Positions 34,796 to 45,357 of a stretch of DNA of 64,000 nucleotides are shown here, piece by piece. The notes beneath the pieces are model-generated. The model had not been told where the DNA came from and searched no databases. It saw only the letters and a program-made list of their open reading frames with translations. The stretch's first letter is position 1. Each line of letters begins with the position of its first letter. Source of the stretch: Zygnema cylindricum (lineage: Eukaryota > Streptophyta > Zygnematophyceae > Zygnematales > Zygnemataceae); contig JBBHKE010000754.1 in the NCBI GenBank assembly GCA_037447655.1, forward strand, positions 166,860-230,859, read 5' to 3'. A program made the translations under genes and the position numbers.

Positions 34796-35306
34796 ATGAA
34801 GCGAAAGTGCAAAACTGAAAAGTGCATCGAACAAGCGACGAGCGGCGGAATAGACAGCGTCTCCAACGGCGGCTTCCTTCTGAAGACGGATTGGAAGACA
34901 CAAAAAATACGCGCGCGCAAATGAAGCAAATTTTTTTATTGTTCGTACAATTTTTCGTACAGTGTGAGACGAACGAAATTTACGAAAGCTACGAAACAAA
35001 CGAATACTACGTAGTTTTCGAAAAAAAAGTCCAAAATCTGTACGAATTGGACATCTATGGTTTCAAGTGGCGAAAAAAACCTTGACGTTAATAACGATTC
35101 GCGGTGGGTACAGTGCCGTACTGTACTGTAGTGTTTTCACTAGCCTTTCTTTTTGTACGGATTTCATCCTCGTTTTCTTCGCCCTTTGTCCACTTCTTGG
35201 CTCCGCGAGATTCGGCCGGCTCCACCTTCGATTTTTCTTGTCATCCGAATATCCAATACTCTTGACGCGGTCGTCGAATTTGTCGGTTTCGACAGGCGTT
35301 CAATAC

Positions 35307-35611
35307 ATAGTTCAAAAGTAGGTGAAAGTAGGCCCATACAATATACCTATTGTATGCAAAACATACAATATGACCTTAAGGCCCATATTGTATTCGAACC
35401 TATTCAGACCAATTAAAACATTCGGACAAAAAATTGGACCAATTAAAACATTTGGACCAAAATTATTTATTTACACCGTCAGATTCGGACGATCGGACGG
35501 TCGCTGATCAAAGTAGCGATCTAAGAAGATCACATGAAAAGCCCGTAACACAATTTACGATAAAGGCGCCGACCAAAGGCCTACCATAAAAACGCCTACT
35601 TTTGAACTATG
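35307..35611. mobile_element. Mutator-like MITE, copy 1 (305 bp)
   Basis: Ends ATAGTTCAAAAGTAGG and CCTACTTTTGAACTATG with a perfect 9-bp duplication gttcaatac (35298-35306 and 35612-35620). The internal foldback around ACAATA...TATTGT and the block GATCAAAGTAGCGATC are shared with copies 2 and 3. Confidence 0.9.
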
Positions 35612-35620
35612 GTTCAATAC

Positions 35621-36514
35621 TGTATATGGGGCAGAGGTTGCAAAAGTCAAAATTTCAGATGCCCAAATCCGACATTTTTTTTTTTTCAAACTCTGAACAC
35701 CCGAAATCCGGAAGGGTTATGGCACGCTCCTAGCTTGGTACCCGGTAACTCAATACGCGCTTACGAAAAAAAAGTTAACCGACGCCCATACCCGAATAAC
35801 TACAAAACTACACCGCTCATCGTTATTAGCTTTAAAGATTTATTAGTGTTAATGCGAAATGAGAATTAATAATAATAATTTAATGCAAGGAGACATGGCA
35901 GGTTGTAGTCCACGTCTTTTTTTTATTTTTTTTTCTTACCCGGCAGTACCCGAATTTGTTTTTTTCTTTTCTGTATCACCCGGCGGTAAAATTTGGCACT
36001 CGAATCCGTTCCTGATCTGACGCAGCCGGCCGGATACGGATCGGGTACGGATTCAGGTACCCGATTGCGACCTCTGATACAAGGACAACACCATTTGCCA
36101 TACATAGAGCTATGGGGTTCTCACCTCCGACAATTGACGTTATGGCACGCTTTCACCCTGTTCAAACGACCTGTCGATTTGAACGAAAGGCATTTTAGGG
36201 TTTTGATTCTATTTCTTTTTGAAATGGTTAACTATCCAAAAAGGGCATGCGGATATTATGGAGAGGCAAACACATTTGTGTTCTCAACACTAAAATGTTT
36301 TCGGTTCTTAAACGTTTTTCTACTAAAAATTATCAACCGAGGTCCATAATTTGCATATTTGGAGAAGAGTGACAGCGAGGACATCATTGGCAGAGTATTC
36401 ATTTCGTTTCGAATATATATTTTTCAACCCTCTAGCACGGCAAGGGAGAACAAACAAACTCACATGCCCCCTCACAAGCATCGGTCGTCACGCTCCCCAT
36501 CCCTATTTTCTCTG
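35621..36514. other. Intergenic, with short-TIR fragment
   Basis: 35796-35930 has one end of the ACTACACCGC family (CTACACCGCTCATCGTTATTAG) and its GTAGTCCACGTC core, but no matching right end. No gene recognised. Confidence 0.4.
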
Positions 36515-36685
36515 GATAAACCGCTTGTTGACTCGGTTTTAACAAAAAACGTCGAAGCAGTACATTTGCAGTACACTTTCAAAAGACACTTGATATTTCC
36601 TATCAAAAGACAACTATTGAATATTTAATATTGAATAATGAACTTTGACTATTGAGTATTAAATGTTGTATGTCAATTATTTTTT
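36515..36685. repeat. Left arm of imperfect inverted repeat around last dihydroorotase exon
   Basis: GACTCGGTTTTAA at 36530 and the ATTCAATA-rich stretch 36600-36680 reappear inverted at 38490 and 38050-38160. The arms bracket exon 7 of the dihydroorotase gene. Confidence 0.6.
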
Positions 36686-36921
36686 TACTACAAAAAAAGT
36701 AACAAAAAAGGAACAAACACGAACCAAAAAGGACAAAAAAAGAAGATATTACAAAAAGCAGAAACGAAATTGAGAAAACACAAAAGAAACTCATAGATAA
36801 ACCTCATTAAAAAGACCTCAAAAAAGAATACCATAAAAAAAACCTCATAAAAAACCTCACAAAATCATAAAAACAACTAGATAAACAAAAAATTCAAACC
36901 TTTACTTTTTAGCTTTTCTTT

Positions 36922-38689
36922 TTACAAAACTGCCCAATCGAGTGGTTCTCCTGCACTCATGGGAACGACAGTTCCTCCTCCAAATTCAAAACTCTCCGGA
37001 ACCTTCCAAGATTCTTTTGCTAAAGTCACTTTTGAACTATTTCGAGGCAATCCGTAAAAATCGGGTCCGTTAAAACTTGTGAAAGCTTCGAGCTTATCCA
37101 AAGCTCCAGCCTACAAACCAGAGAAAAAACGGGGGATTTTTTCAGTTTTAAGTCTTCAGTTTTTGGTATTCAGTTTCCAGTATTCAAGTTTTAGTAATCA
37201 GTTTTCAGTTTTCAGTTTTCAGTATTCAGTTTTCAGTTTTTGTATGCTTTTGAAAAAATGAATTACTTTCAGATTTCAGTTTTTTTGTTTCTGAAATAAT
37301 AAATTCTTTCAGTTCAGTTTTTTGTTTTCGGAAGAAGGAAATTGTTTCAGTTTTCTTACATTTGCAAAAAAGGGAAAGTTTTTTGTTTTGGTTTCGAGAG
37401 AAGGAAATTCTTTCAATGCTTAGTTGTTTTGTTTTCCAAAAAAAAAAAAATCTGTTTGCAGTTTTTTTGTTTTTCAAAAATGGAAATTCTTTTGTTTTCA
37501 GTTTCTTTGTTTTCTTAAAAAATAAATTCTTTTAGTTTTAGTTATTTCATTTTCCAGAGAAGGAAATTCTTCTTTCTTTGTCAGATTTGTAAATTCGAAA
37601 AAGGATACTCTTTCAGTTTTCATTTTTTCTTTTGTTTTCAATTTTCAGAAACTTTTTTTTTTTTTTTTGTTTTGTATTTGGGAAGACAAGAATGTCCTTC
37701 ATTCACACCTCACGGATGGAATATGTCACGCTTTAGGAAAAAATACAAAAAAAAAGACATAAATTAAAAACAAGTACAAACAAAAGTACGGTCACAGAAG
37801 TATGGTATTGATTCTGTCATTACCTTTATTCAATTTAATTGATGTTTCAATTTTATCAATAAGACTAGTTCCGATACTTTATACTGAAGAGGGAGAGAGT
37901 AAGGGAGAGAGTAAGGGAGAGGAGGAAGAGGAAGAGAGAGAGGGAGAGGGAGAGGAGTCCTCCCTATGGTTTCATTGTTTTGCGATTCAACATCTAAAAA
38001 GTGCTAATTTAACAAACGTTCATGAAAATGAAAAATACGGGGGATACATAATATACGTTGTTGACATTCAACATTTAAAACTCAATACTCAAAGTTCAAT
38101 ATTCAACAGCTATCTCTCAATGGGAGATGCCAAAAGTGTCTTTCAAAAGTACTTTATACATAAAGACGTTTAAAATATAACAAATTGCGAGATAAATACA
38201 AAACTTCAAACCACAGACCACTCTACAGAATGATTACTGTAAAAAGTAACCCAAAACAAGACAAAGATGATAAGAAAACAAGGTGAATTTGATTGAAAAA
38301 AGAAGTAGATAAGACAAATTAGTAAAATAAGACAGTACAAAGAAATTTTATCCGTTTTCAGTAAGTGGAACCAACACTGAAAACAAATCAAACAGTACAA
38401 AGGTAACAAACACGAGTGCACAAAAGTTTGAAAAATGTAAATAAATATCAGATTTTGTGAACCGACAAATTTAATTTTTTTGACGTTTTTACTTAAAACC
38501 GAGTCAAATAACCGGTTTAACCAATTCAATCCCCCTCAAAGGAAGGGAGAGGGAGAGAGAGAGCAAGAGGAGCGAGAAAGAGAGAAAGAGGAAGAGCGAG
38601 AGAGTGAGGGCGAGTGCAAGAGAGACAGGAGGAGGGAGCGGAGGAGGGGGAGAGAAAGAGAGAGGGAGAGAGGGAGGGAGAGAGAGAGA

Positions 38690-38731
<42 letters not shown>

Positions 38732-41700
38732 AAGAGAAAAAAAGAGAGAGAGAAAACGAGAGAGTGAGAGAGTCAGAACGAGGGAGGGAGAGAGAGACAA
38801 AAAACGAGAGAGAAAAAACGAGAGAGAGAAAAAACGACAGGGAACGTTTTCTAGAAACGTCTTCAGTACAACCCACCTCTTCGAAAGCCCGGGCATAGAG
38901 AGAGAGAGCCGCAGGTGCACTGAACACTCCTGCGCAGCCACATGGCGCCTCCTTCGTACCTCTCTCGTGAGGGGCGCTGTCAGTTCCCAGGAAGAACCTC
39001 CTGCTGCCACGTGTCACAGCCTGGACAATAGCTTCTCCTGAAAAAGACGGAAAAAATTGGATCCTCGGTAAGATTTTTTGCAAAAACCGCAGAAAAACAA
39101 GAAGAAAAATGAATTGGATTTTGGCTGTCCCACATCTCTCCTAAAGCAACTATCCATTTAAGAAGGAATTGAAAGGAAAAGTCGAGAGAAAAATGAAGAT
39201 AAAGTGAAAGGAAAGCGAAAGGAAAGTGAAAAGAAAGAGGAAGGAAAGGGAAAGGAAAGTAAAGTGGAAGTAAAGAAGTAAAGCGGAAGTAAAGAAAGAA
39301 AGTGAAAGGAAAGGGAATATAAAGTACAAACAAAGTGAGAATAAAGTGAAACTAAACTGGAAGTGAAAACAAAGTGTAAGTGAACTGAAAGTAAAATGAA
39401 AATAAATAAGTAAAAGTAACTTGGAAAAAAAGTGAAAATAAAGTGAAAGTAAAGAGAAAATGAAAAATTTTATGCAAAGTGAAAGCATAGTAAAAGTAAA
39501 GTAAATGTTAAGTGAAAGCAAAGTGATAATAAAGTGATAAAAGGAAAGTGAAAGTGAAGTGAAAGTAAAGTGAAAATAAAAGTGAAAAAGTAAAAGTAAA
39601 GTGAAAACAAAGTGAAGATGAACTGAAAACAAAAAAGTAAAAGTAAACTGAAAGTAAAGTGAAGTGTGACTATAGTGAAAGAAAAGTGAAACTAAAGCCA
39701 AAGTAAAGTAAAAGTAAAGTAAAAGTAAAGTGGAAGTAAAGTGACTGTAAAGTGAGACTAAAGCGAAGAAAAGTATCACTTACTGTGACTCTCTCTCTTT
39801 AGAATGGGGAGACAGAAGTTATGAGGTCTCATACCGCCCTGAAAAAGGGCGTTTCTATTTAAAAGAAGATGTTGAGGAGTAACCGTCGCCGCGATTCTCC
39901 CTGGTTTAAAAAAAAAATACAAAAAAAAAAACATAAAAAATATACAAAAAATAAATAAAAATACAACAACAAAAAAGAAAAAAATGACATACTCAAGTTT
40001 CACAAACCATAGTGAGAATATTCTGATTTCTTGTCAGACTCAATTTCCATAAACCATTATCATATTCCAGTTTCATAACACTATTTTTTTTTTCATAAAC
40101 CGTAATAAAAAAATGATTTTTTTCTGGGACTCGATTTTTCATAAGCCGTTGTTGAATTTTCCCTCCCTCCCTACCTCCCTTTCAAAGGGTTTTTAGGTTT
40201 ACCTCAAAACGTTCCTTCCCACCTTTTCTCCCTCAAAAATACACTAACTTTTGCTCTAGCTCTTTTTCTTCTCTATTTTTCTCTCCTTCTCTTCCTATTC
40301 ACCTTCCCTTCTACCTTTCCTCTACCTCTGTTCTTCCCTACCTGTCCCTCTTTTTCTCTTCCTCTCTACCTTTTGCCTTACCCGACCTCCTCTCTACCGC
40401 ATCTCTCTTCTACTCTACCTTTCCTCTATCTCTCTTCCTCCATGCCTTTTCTTCCACCACTCTTTCTCTCTACTGCATCTGTCTTCCTCTACCTTTCCCA
40501 CTTCCTCCCTTCCTTTTTTCCTCCCTACATTTCTCTCTACCCCCTCTTCCTCTCTACTGCATCTCTCTTCCTCTCTAAATTTCCCTCTACCCCTCTTGCT
40601 CTTTTGTGCAGTAATGGTATTAACTAACTCAAAATGCGAACCGAAACGTGCACCAACCAATCCACACCAATTTTTGTTCACCTATGGTACAAATTAACTC
40701 AGAATGCAAATAAAAACTGGCACCAAAGAAAATCCACACTATTTTTGGTTTTTACCTTCCGGTCCAGACTCCACAAACTGAGCTGCTTCAGCGGTGGTCA
40801 CGTGCTCGAGGATGACTCGAAGGCGAGGAACTCGTTCCATGAGAGGGGAAAGTACTCGTTCTAAAAAAAACTTCTCTCGGTCGAAAATGTCGACCGCTGG
40901 ATCGGTAACTTCCCCATGTACCTGTTCCATGCCCATTCTCAAAAATTTACTTCTGTTAAAAACTGGTTAAAAAGTTGTTAAAAAGTTGTTTAAAAGTTGT
41001 TAAAAGGTTATTAAGAAGTTAAAAAGGCTGGAAAATAGAGTCAGGGAGAAAGAGATTGAAAAGTAAAATCAAAAAGTGAATCAAGGGGTTTCGGGTTTCC
41101 AAGGCTTTTAGGCTTTTAGGTTTCTTTAGGTTGAGAATTGAAGAAGTAACTTGAAGAAGTAAGAAGTTATGAGATACTTTCATTTTTTGGCATTGTTGCA
41201 AATCAACTTATGTTTACGGATCCTATTTATGCTTTCCTCAAAAGCAAATAAAACATCATGCATTGTTTAAAAAAAAAACGATGTCTGTTTCTTTTTGTAC
41301 TTTTTCTTTCAAGAAATCTAACCACTTCGAAGTACATGCGTGAATTAGTGTGGATTTGCAATGGCATGATTTTCGCCAATGTGCGAAGAAATCCGAAATC
41401 CACACAAATTACATAAAAAGTGTTTCCATTTCCCATGTACCAATTTACAATTACTCTTACCTTACTGATATGTCAATAGTTTGACAATGTTGTTGTAAAA
41501 AACACTTCAAAATCGGAACAAAAAGAAGAAACAATGACAACAAAGGGAAAAAAAAAAGTAAACAGTAACCTACCAAACCAGTCCGATACAAGCAAAGTTT
41601 TGTGCAAATATCCCAACTATTTCATTTTACAGCATTCACCGTATCTGAATGGACAGACAAAAAGTAAAAGAAGGAAAAGAAACCCACATTATCTAATGTA

Positions 41701-43545
41701 CACAAATTTAGGGTTCAGCGATGACTTTTGGTCCTCATCCTTTTTCTTCAACGACTACTGAGCTCCACAACTATTGGTGTGTGCTTAAACAAAAAAAACA
41801 AAAACAATAAAGCCACCCTAGCGAACTCATAATCCATTCAAATTTCATTTCAATTAAAATGTTAAATGAATGTGTAGCCAACGTGATTCATAGGATTTGA
41901 ACCAGCGGCAACCAATTTCTTCAGAATAAACCCAAAGTTCGTGAGAAACCTTCATTTTTTTCGTAGCAGATTGAGAATAGACACTAATTCCAATCAAATT
42001 TCCTCCCTATCTCCTCCAATTTTCCCTCTAACTCCCTCTCAATCCCCTCCGAACTCCTTAACGCCCTTTCAATTCCCTTCCAATCCCTGTCCTGTCATAA
42101 AATCCCACTTCCGCCCACGTTTATGTGTGGTTTAAGAAGTACCAACAAGGGCAGTCCAAGGTCGGCCATGGCTTCTAGAGCCGGCATACAGCGGCCGAAG
42201 AGATCCGTCACTCCGGCGTCGGAGTTGGTAGTGGCTCCGGCCGGATAGAGCTTCAGGCCGTGCACCGCTCCACTCTGCTCTGCACTCCCACCTCTGAACA
42301 TTCCGCATTCAACATGCAACAACATCGGAACATTCGACATTGGAAAACATTCAAGCACTCAACGTGCAACATAAATTGAACGATCAATATTAAAAAACAG
42401 TCGAGCACTCGACACACGACATGTTCGACGTCCTTGTTAGAACATTCAATTTTGGCATTAGAAAATTTGACATTGTAAAACATTTAGCCTTCAAGTACTC
42501 AACAAGCAACATTGGAATTGAAACATTCGACATTGGCAACATTCAAACATTCAACATAACATCAGTATTAGAAGGTTTGACATTGGCAAACATTCGAACA
42601 TTCAACATTGGCATAGCTAAATTCGACATTGGCCAATATTAAACTTTTGTGTTGGAACATTCAGTGTCGGCATTAAGACATTCGATGTTGGCAAATATTC
42701 AAGCATTCAACATGCAGCATTGACATTGAACATTCAACATAGGCTAACGTTACATTTGTGTTCAACGTTGGCATTGGAACATTGGAACATTGGACATCAG
42801 AGTTAAAACATGAAATTACAGCATCGGAACATTCGACATCAGCATTAGAATGATCAACATTAAATAGCATTGCATGTTGTCGTGTTGGAACATTCACTAT
42901 GTTGTTATTATAAACATCCAACATCAACATTAACGTTGGCATTATAGAATTCAACATCCGTGTTGAAACAATTAACATTAGCAGTGGAATATTCAGCAGT
43001 AGAATTGTCACGGAGAAATTTAACATTGGCATTGAAACATTCGCAATAGGCATATGAAAATTCAACATTTGGATAATACATTCAACATTAGAATATTCGA
43101 CATCGGCATTAAAAAATGCGTTGGAACGTTCGGCATTTATATTCTCGACATTGGACCTATATTCATCAACAACATTGAACTGTGCTGGGTAGATTCCAAA
43201 AATTCAAGATACAAAATTTTATGCTGACATTACCATTAGCTGATGGAAAGTCCACATTCTCTATTTCTATGTATCTTTCTTTTGATTCAAACGCCCTCGG
43301 TCGGGGAAATAAACCTCATAAAATTCAGAAGTATAAAGACAAACAGGAAAATGCACCAGCAGTGATAGGCCAACAAGCAACCGAGCCAAAATATACTTAC
43401 AAGAAAGCTCATCTCAACAATAAACAAACTGAAGGCACACACAGCCAAAATTAGCATGGAAAAACCTGATGCCATGCATGCTGAAGATAAATTTCCATTT
43501 TTTCAATATAAGTCATCTAAGGTTTCGAGAGGGGGAACAATAGAG

Positions 43546-43591
<46 letters not shown>

Positions 43592-44317
43592 TTTAACGCC
43601 GTACTTGCAGCAGCTACTTCTTCCGGAGTGGTATTGTCGGTGAGATAAAGGGTCATGAGAGGCTCGAACGTTGAATCAGGAGGGAGAGCGTCAAGAATTC
43701 GCTGTCGATAGGCGAGAGCCATGTCTGTCGATGTGACAGGAGGTCGCAAATTTGGCATAATTATGGCCCTTTGGAACACTTTGGCGCTGAAATTCAAAAT
43801 TCAAACAATAAAAGGAAAAACATTTCTTCTCAAAACATTTTCAAAAATGGGTGACGAGTTGTTACTTTAAAAAAACTGGAACACTCTGGCATCGTAATTC
43901 ACAACTCACGAAACCTTTCAAGGAAATGAACCCTTTTTCCTTTCTTGTTCCCTTAGGTCAGAGATTTCGCCAGTTTCAGATAAAAAACAAAAGCAAGTTA
44001 AATTGTATTTAAAAATTAGGTTTTCAGGAAATAAAAAAAATAAGAATTCTAGAGGGTGAGAGGGGATATTTCTGAGACACCTGGCAAGCTTCAAAGAGGG
44101 TGGGAGGAGGGGGAGGGAGGGAGGGAGGGAGGGATGGAGGGAGGGCGGGGGAGAAGACACACCTGTGCCCCACCACAGACACCAGGCCAGGCCCATCTCT
44201 GAGATGCAGATGCCAATCATCCGGCCGTGTCAAGACAAGCGTCTGCGCATCCGATGACGTATGCACACCGCGGCTGACGTCAGCGATGGAAACACTCGCA
44301 ATCCTGAGGGCCGCCAT
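36922..44317 (-). CDS. PYR4: Dihydroorotase, class II (plant/E. coli PyrC type), 7 exons
   Basis: Catalyses carbamoyl-aspartate to dihydroorotate, step three of pyrimidine synthesis. Exons on the minus strand: 44317-44163, 43786-43605, 42279-42143, 40921-40756, 39900-39784, 39037-38877 and 37110-36922. All have GT/AG ends, the phases agree, and the sum is 1107 bp or 368 aa, usual for the family. The start ATG sits in ACCATGGCG. Metal ligands are HLH in [10 protein letters not shown] (residues about 36-45), the carbamylated Lys in [13 protein letters not shown], the His of VHGEV and the His of LEHVTT. The catalytic Asp is in [11 protein letters not shown]. The end is the plant-like [13 protein letters not shown]. 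The N-terminus (about 30 residues before LTRPDDW) is short, so organelle targeting is uncertain. No damage seen. Introns are unusually rich in simple repeats. Confidence 0.97.
37125..37260. repeat. TTTTCAG-type minisatellite in dihydroorotase intron 6
   Basis: Repeated TTTTCAGTTTTCAG and TATTCAG words on the plus strand beside exon 7. Decayed copies continue to about 37660. Confidence 0.75.
38045..38525. repeat. Right arm of inverted repeat in dihydroorotase intron 6
   Basis: 38050-38160 and 38485-38515 match 36685-36590 and 36545-36515 inverted, with gaps. Confidence 0.55.
38540..38845. repeat. GA-rich microsatellite in dihydroorotase intron 6
   Basis: (GA)n, GGGA and GAAAAAACGA runs just downstream (sense direction) of the exon 6 donor. 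The long Ser/Leu or Arg/Glu frames here are artefacts. Confidence 0.9.
39165..39775. repeat. AAAGTGAAAGTAAAG minisatellite in dihydroorotase intron 5
   Basis: About 600 bp of degenerate 5-6-bp units (AAAGTG, AAAGTA, GAAAGT), filling nearly the whole intron between exons 5 and 6. Confidence 0.9.
42290..43165. repeat. AACATTCGACATTGGCATT minisatellite in dihydroorotase intron 2
   Basis: About 870 bp of imperfect 10-30-bp units made of GGAACATTC, AACATT and GACATTGGCATT words, covering most of intron 2 from just before the exon 3 acceptor. Confidence 0.88.
43551..43588. repeat. (GA)n microsatellite after exon 2 donor
   Basis: Nineteen or so uninterrupted GA units, 17 bp from the exon 2 donor in intron 2. 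Confidence 0.95.
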
Positions 44318-44860
44318 GGTGACAGCAGGCAGAAAAAAGCGACTAGAGAGTTGGAGAGGGAGGCAGGTGAATGGAGGAGCACCCTGGCTGTAAAAACCTC
44401 ACAGAAAGTAGTGTGGACCAGCCTTTACTTGCAGATTTCAGTTCGAAACGTGCGGATTGCAAGGCATTCCGTATTATTCCGCACGATTTCATCATATCAT
44501 GCCAAGATTATTTCAGCCATCAAAAGAAGCATTGGCAGTGCGATATTCTCAGCTGCGAATCCTTGTCATTGAAAGTTTTGAAACCTATTTGAAAATTGAT
44601 TAGGGCATGACTTTTCAATATCGGTTTGACGATATGGTGTTTAACATCGTTCAGGATGCGACGAGCGATGTCGATACATCATAAAATACGATTTGTGAAG
44701 GCGATATGCGTTGTGCGACGCGCCAGTGCAGCTACGGAACAGTTCTGAACCATCTGTCAGCTTTCACATAGGGTAGATGCACTGTACAGCCTAGGTTCGT
44801 TACGAGGGCCAGTAGTTAAGAAAAATCGCTATTAGCGTTGACAAATATTTAGTGTTAAAC
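44318..44860. other. Upstream of dihydroorotase; promoter expected
   Basis: No gene on either strand. ATCGCTATTAGCG at 44825 is an end of the short TIR family. No TATA box could be fixed with confidence. Confidence 0.45.
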
Positions 44861-45135
44861 ATAGTTCAAAAGTAAGTGAAAGTCGGCCCATACAATATGC
44901 CTATTGTACGCAAAACATACAATATGATCTCAAGACCCATATTTTATTCGGATCTATTCGGACCAATTAAAACATTCGGACCAAAAAATTATATTTACAC
45001 CGTCAGATTTGGACAATCGGACGGTTGCTGATCAAAGTAGCGATCTAAGAAGATCACATGAAAAGCCCATAACACAACTTACGATAAAGGCGCCGACCAA
45101 AGGCTTACCATAAAAACTCCTACTTTTGAACTATG
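44861..45135. mobile_element. Mutator-like MITE, copy 2 (275 bp)
   Basis: Same ends and interior as 35307-35611. Duplication gtgttaaac (44852-44860) and gtgttaaat (45136-45144), 8 of 9. It lies inside what looks like an older TIR element whose ends are near 44825 and 45405. Confidence 0.9.
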
Positions 45136-45163
45136 GTGTTAAATAACAGTTAGTGTGATTAAC

Positions 45164-45357
45164 GCTAATTGGGATTTTGGGGATTTTCAAGGAAATCAGT
45201 CACTCTAATTTGGTTTTTAGGGCTTTTTCAATCACTCTATTTAAGAATTTGGGTAAAAAAGCTAATCGGGAATTTGGGGATTTTCAAGAAAATCAGTCAC
45301 TCTAATTTGGTTTTTGTGGGCTTTTTCAATCACTTTATTTAAGAATTTGGGTAAAAA
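45164..45357. repeat. 97-bp tandem duplication
   Basis: GCTAATTGGG...AATTTGGGTAAAAAA at 45164 repeats at 45261 with few changes. Confidence 0.9.

Larger units (their letters stand above)
34210..35059. mobile_element. Non-autonomous hAT element with 49-bp satellite
   Basis: Termini CATAGATGTCCTATG (34210) and, inverted, GGACATCTATG (35059) match the hAT at 48612-51353, as do about 60-100 bp inside each end (aaaacgcacggagtaaac at the left; acgaatactacgtagttttcg at the right). The middle encodes nothing. Expected 8-bp duplications are weak (attttagg and gtttcaag, 5 of 8). Confidence 0.75.

Noticed and set aside
38504-39083. Ser/Leu-rich and Arg/Glu-rich frames up to 185 aa
   Set aside because: They translate the GA microsatellite of dihydroorotase intron 6; the only true coding part is exon 6 (38877-39037).
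39165-39779. 209-aa Phe/Leu/Ser-rich frame, membrane-protein look
   Set aside because: Translation of the AAAGTG minisatellite in an intron.
36922-44317. Rule that intron microsatellites of host genes are always pyrimidine on the sense strand
   Set aside because: Introns 1, 2 and 6 fit, but intron 4 (40140-40620) is purine-rich on the sense strand.
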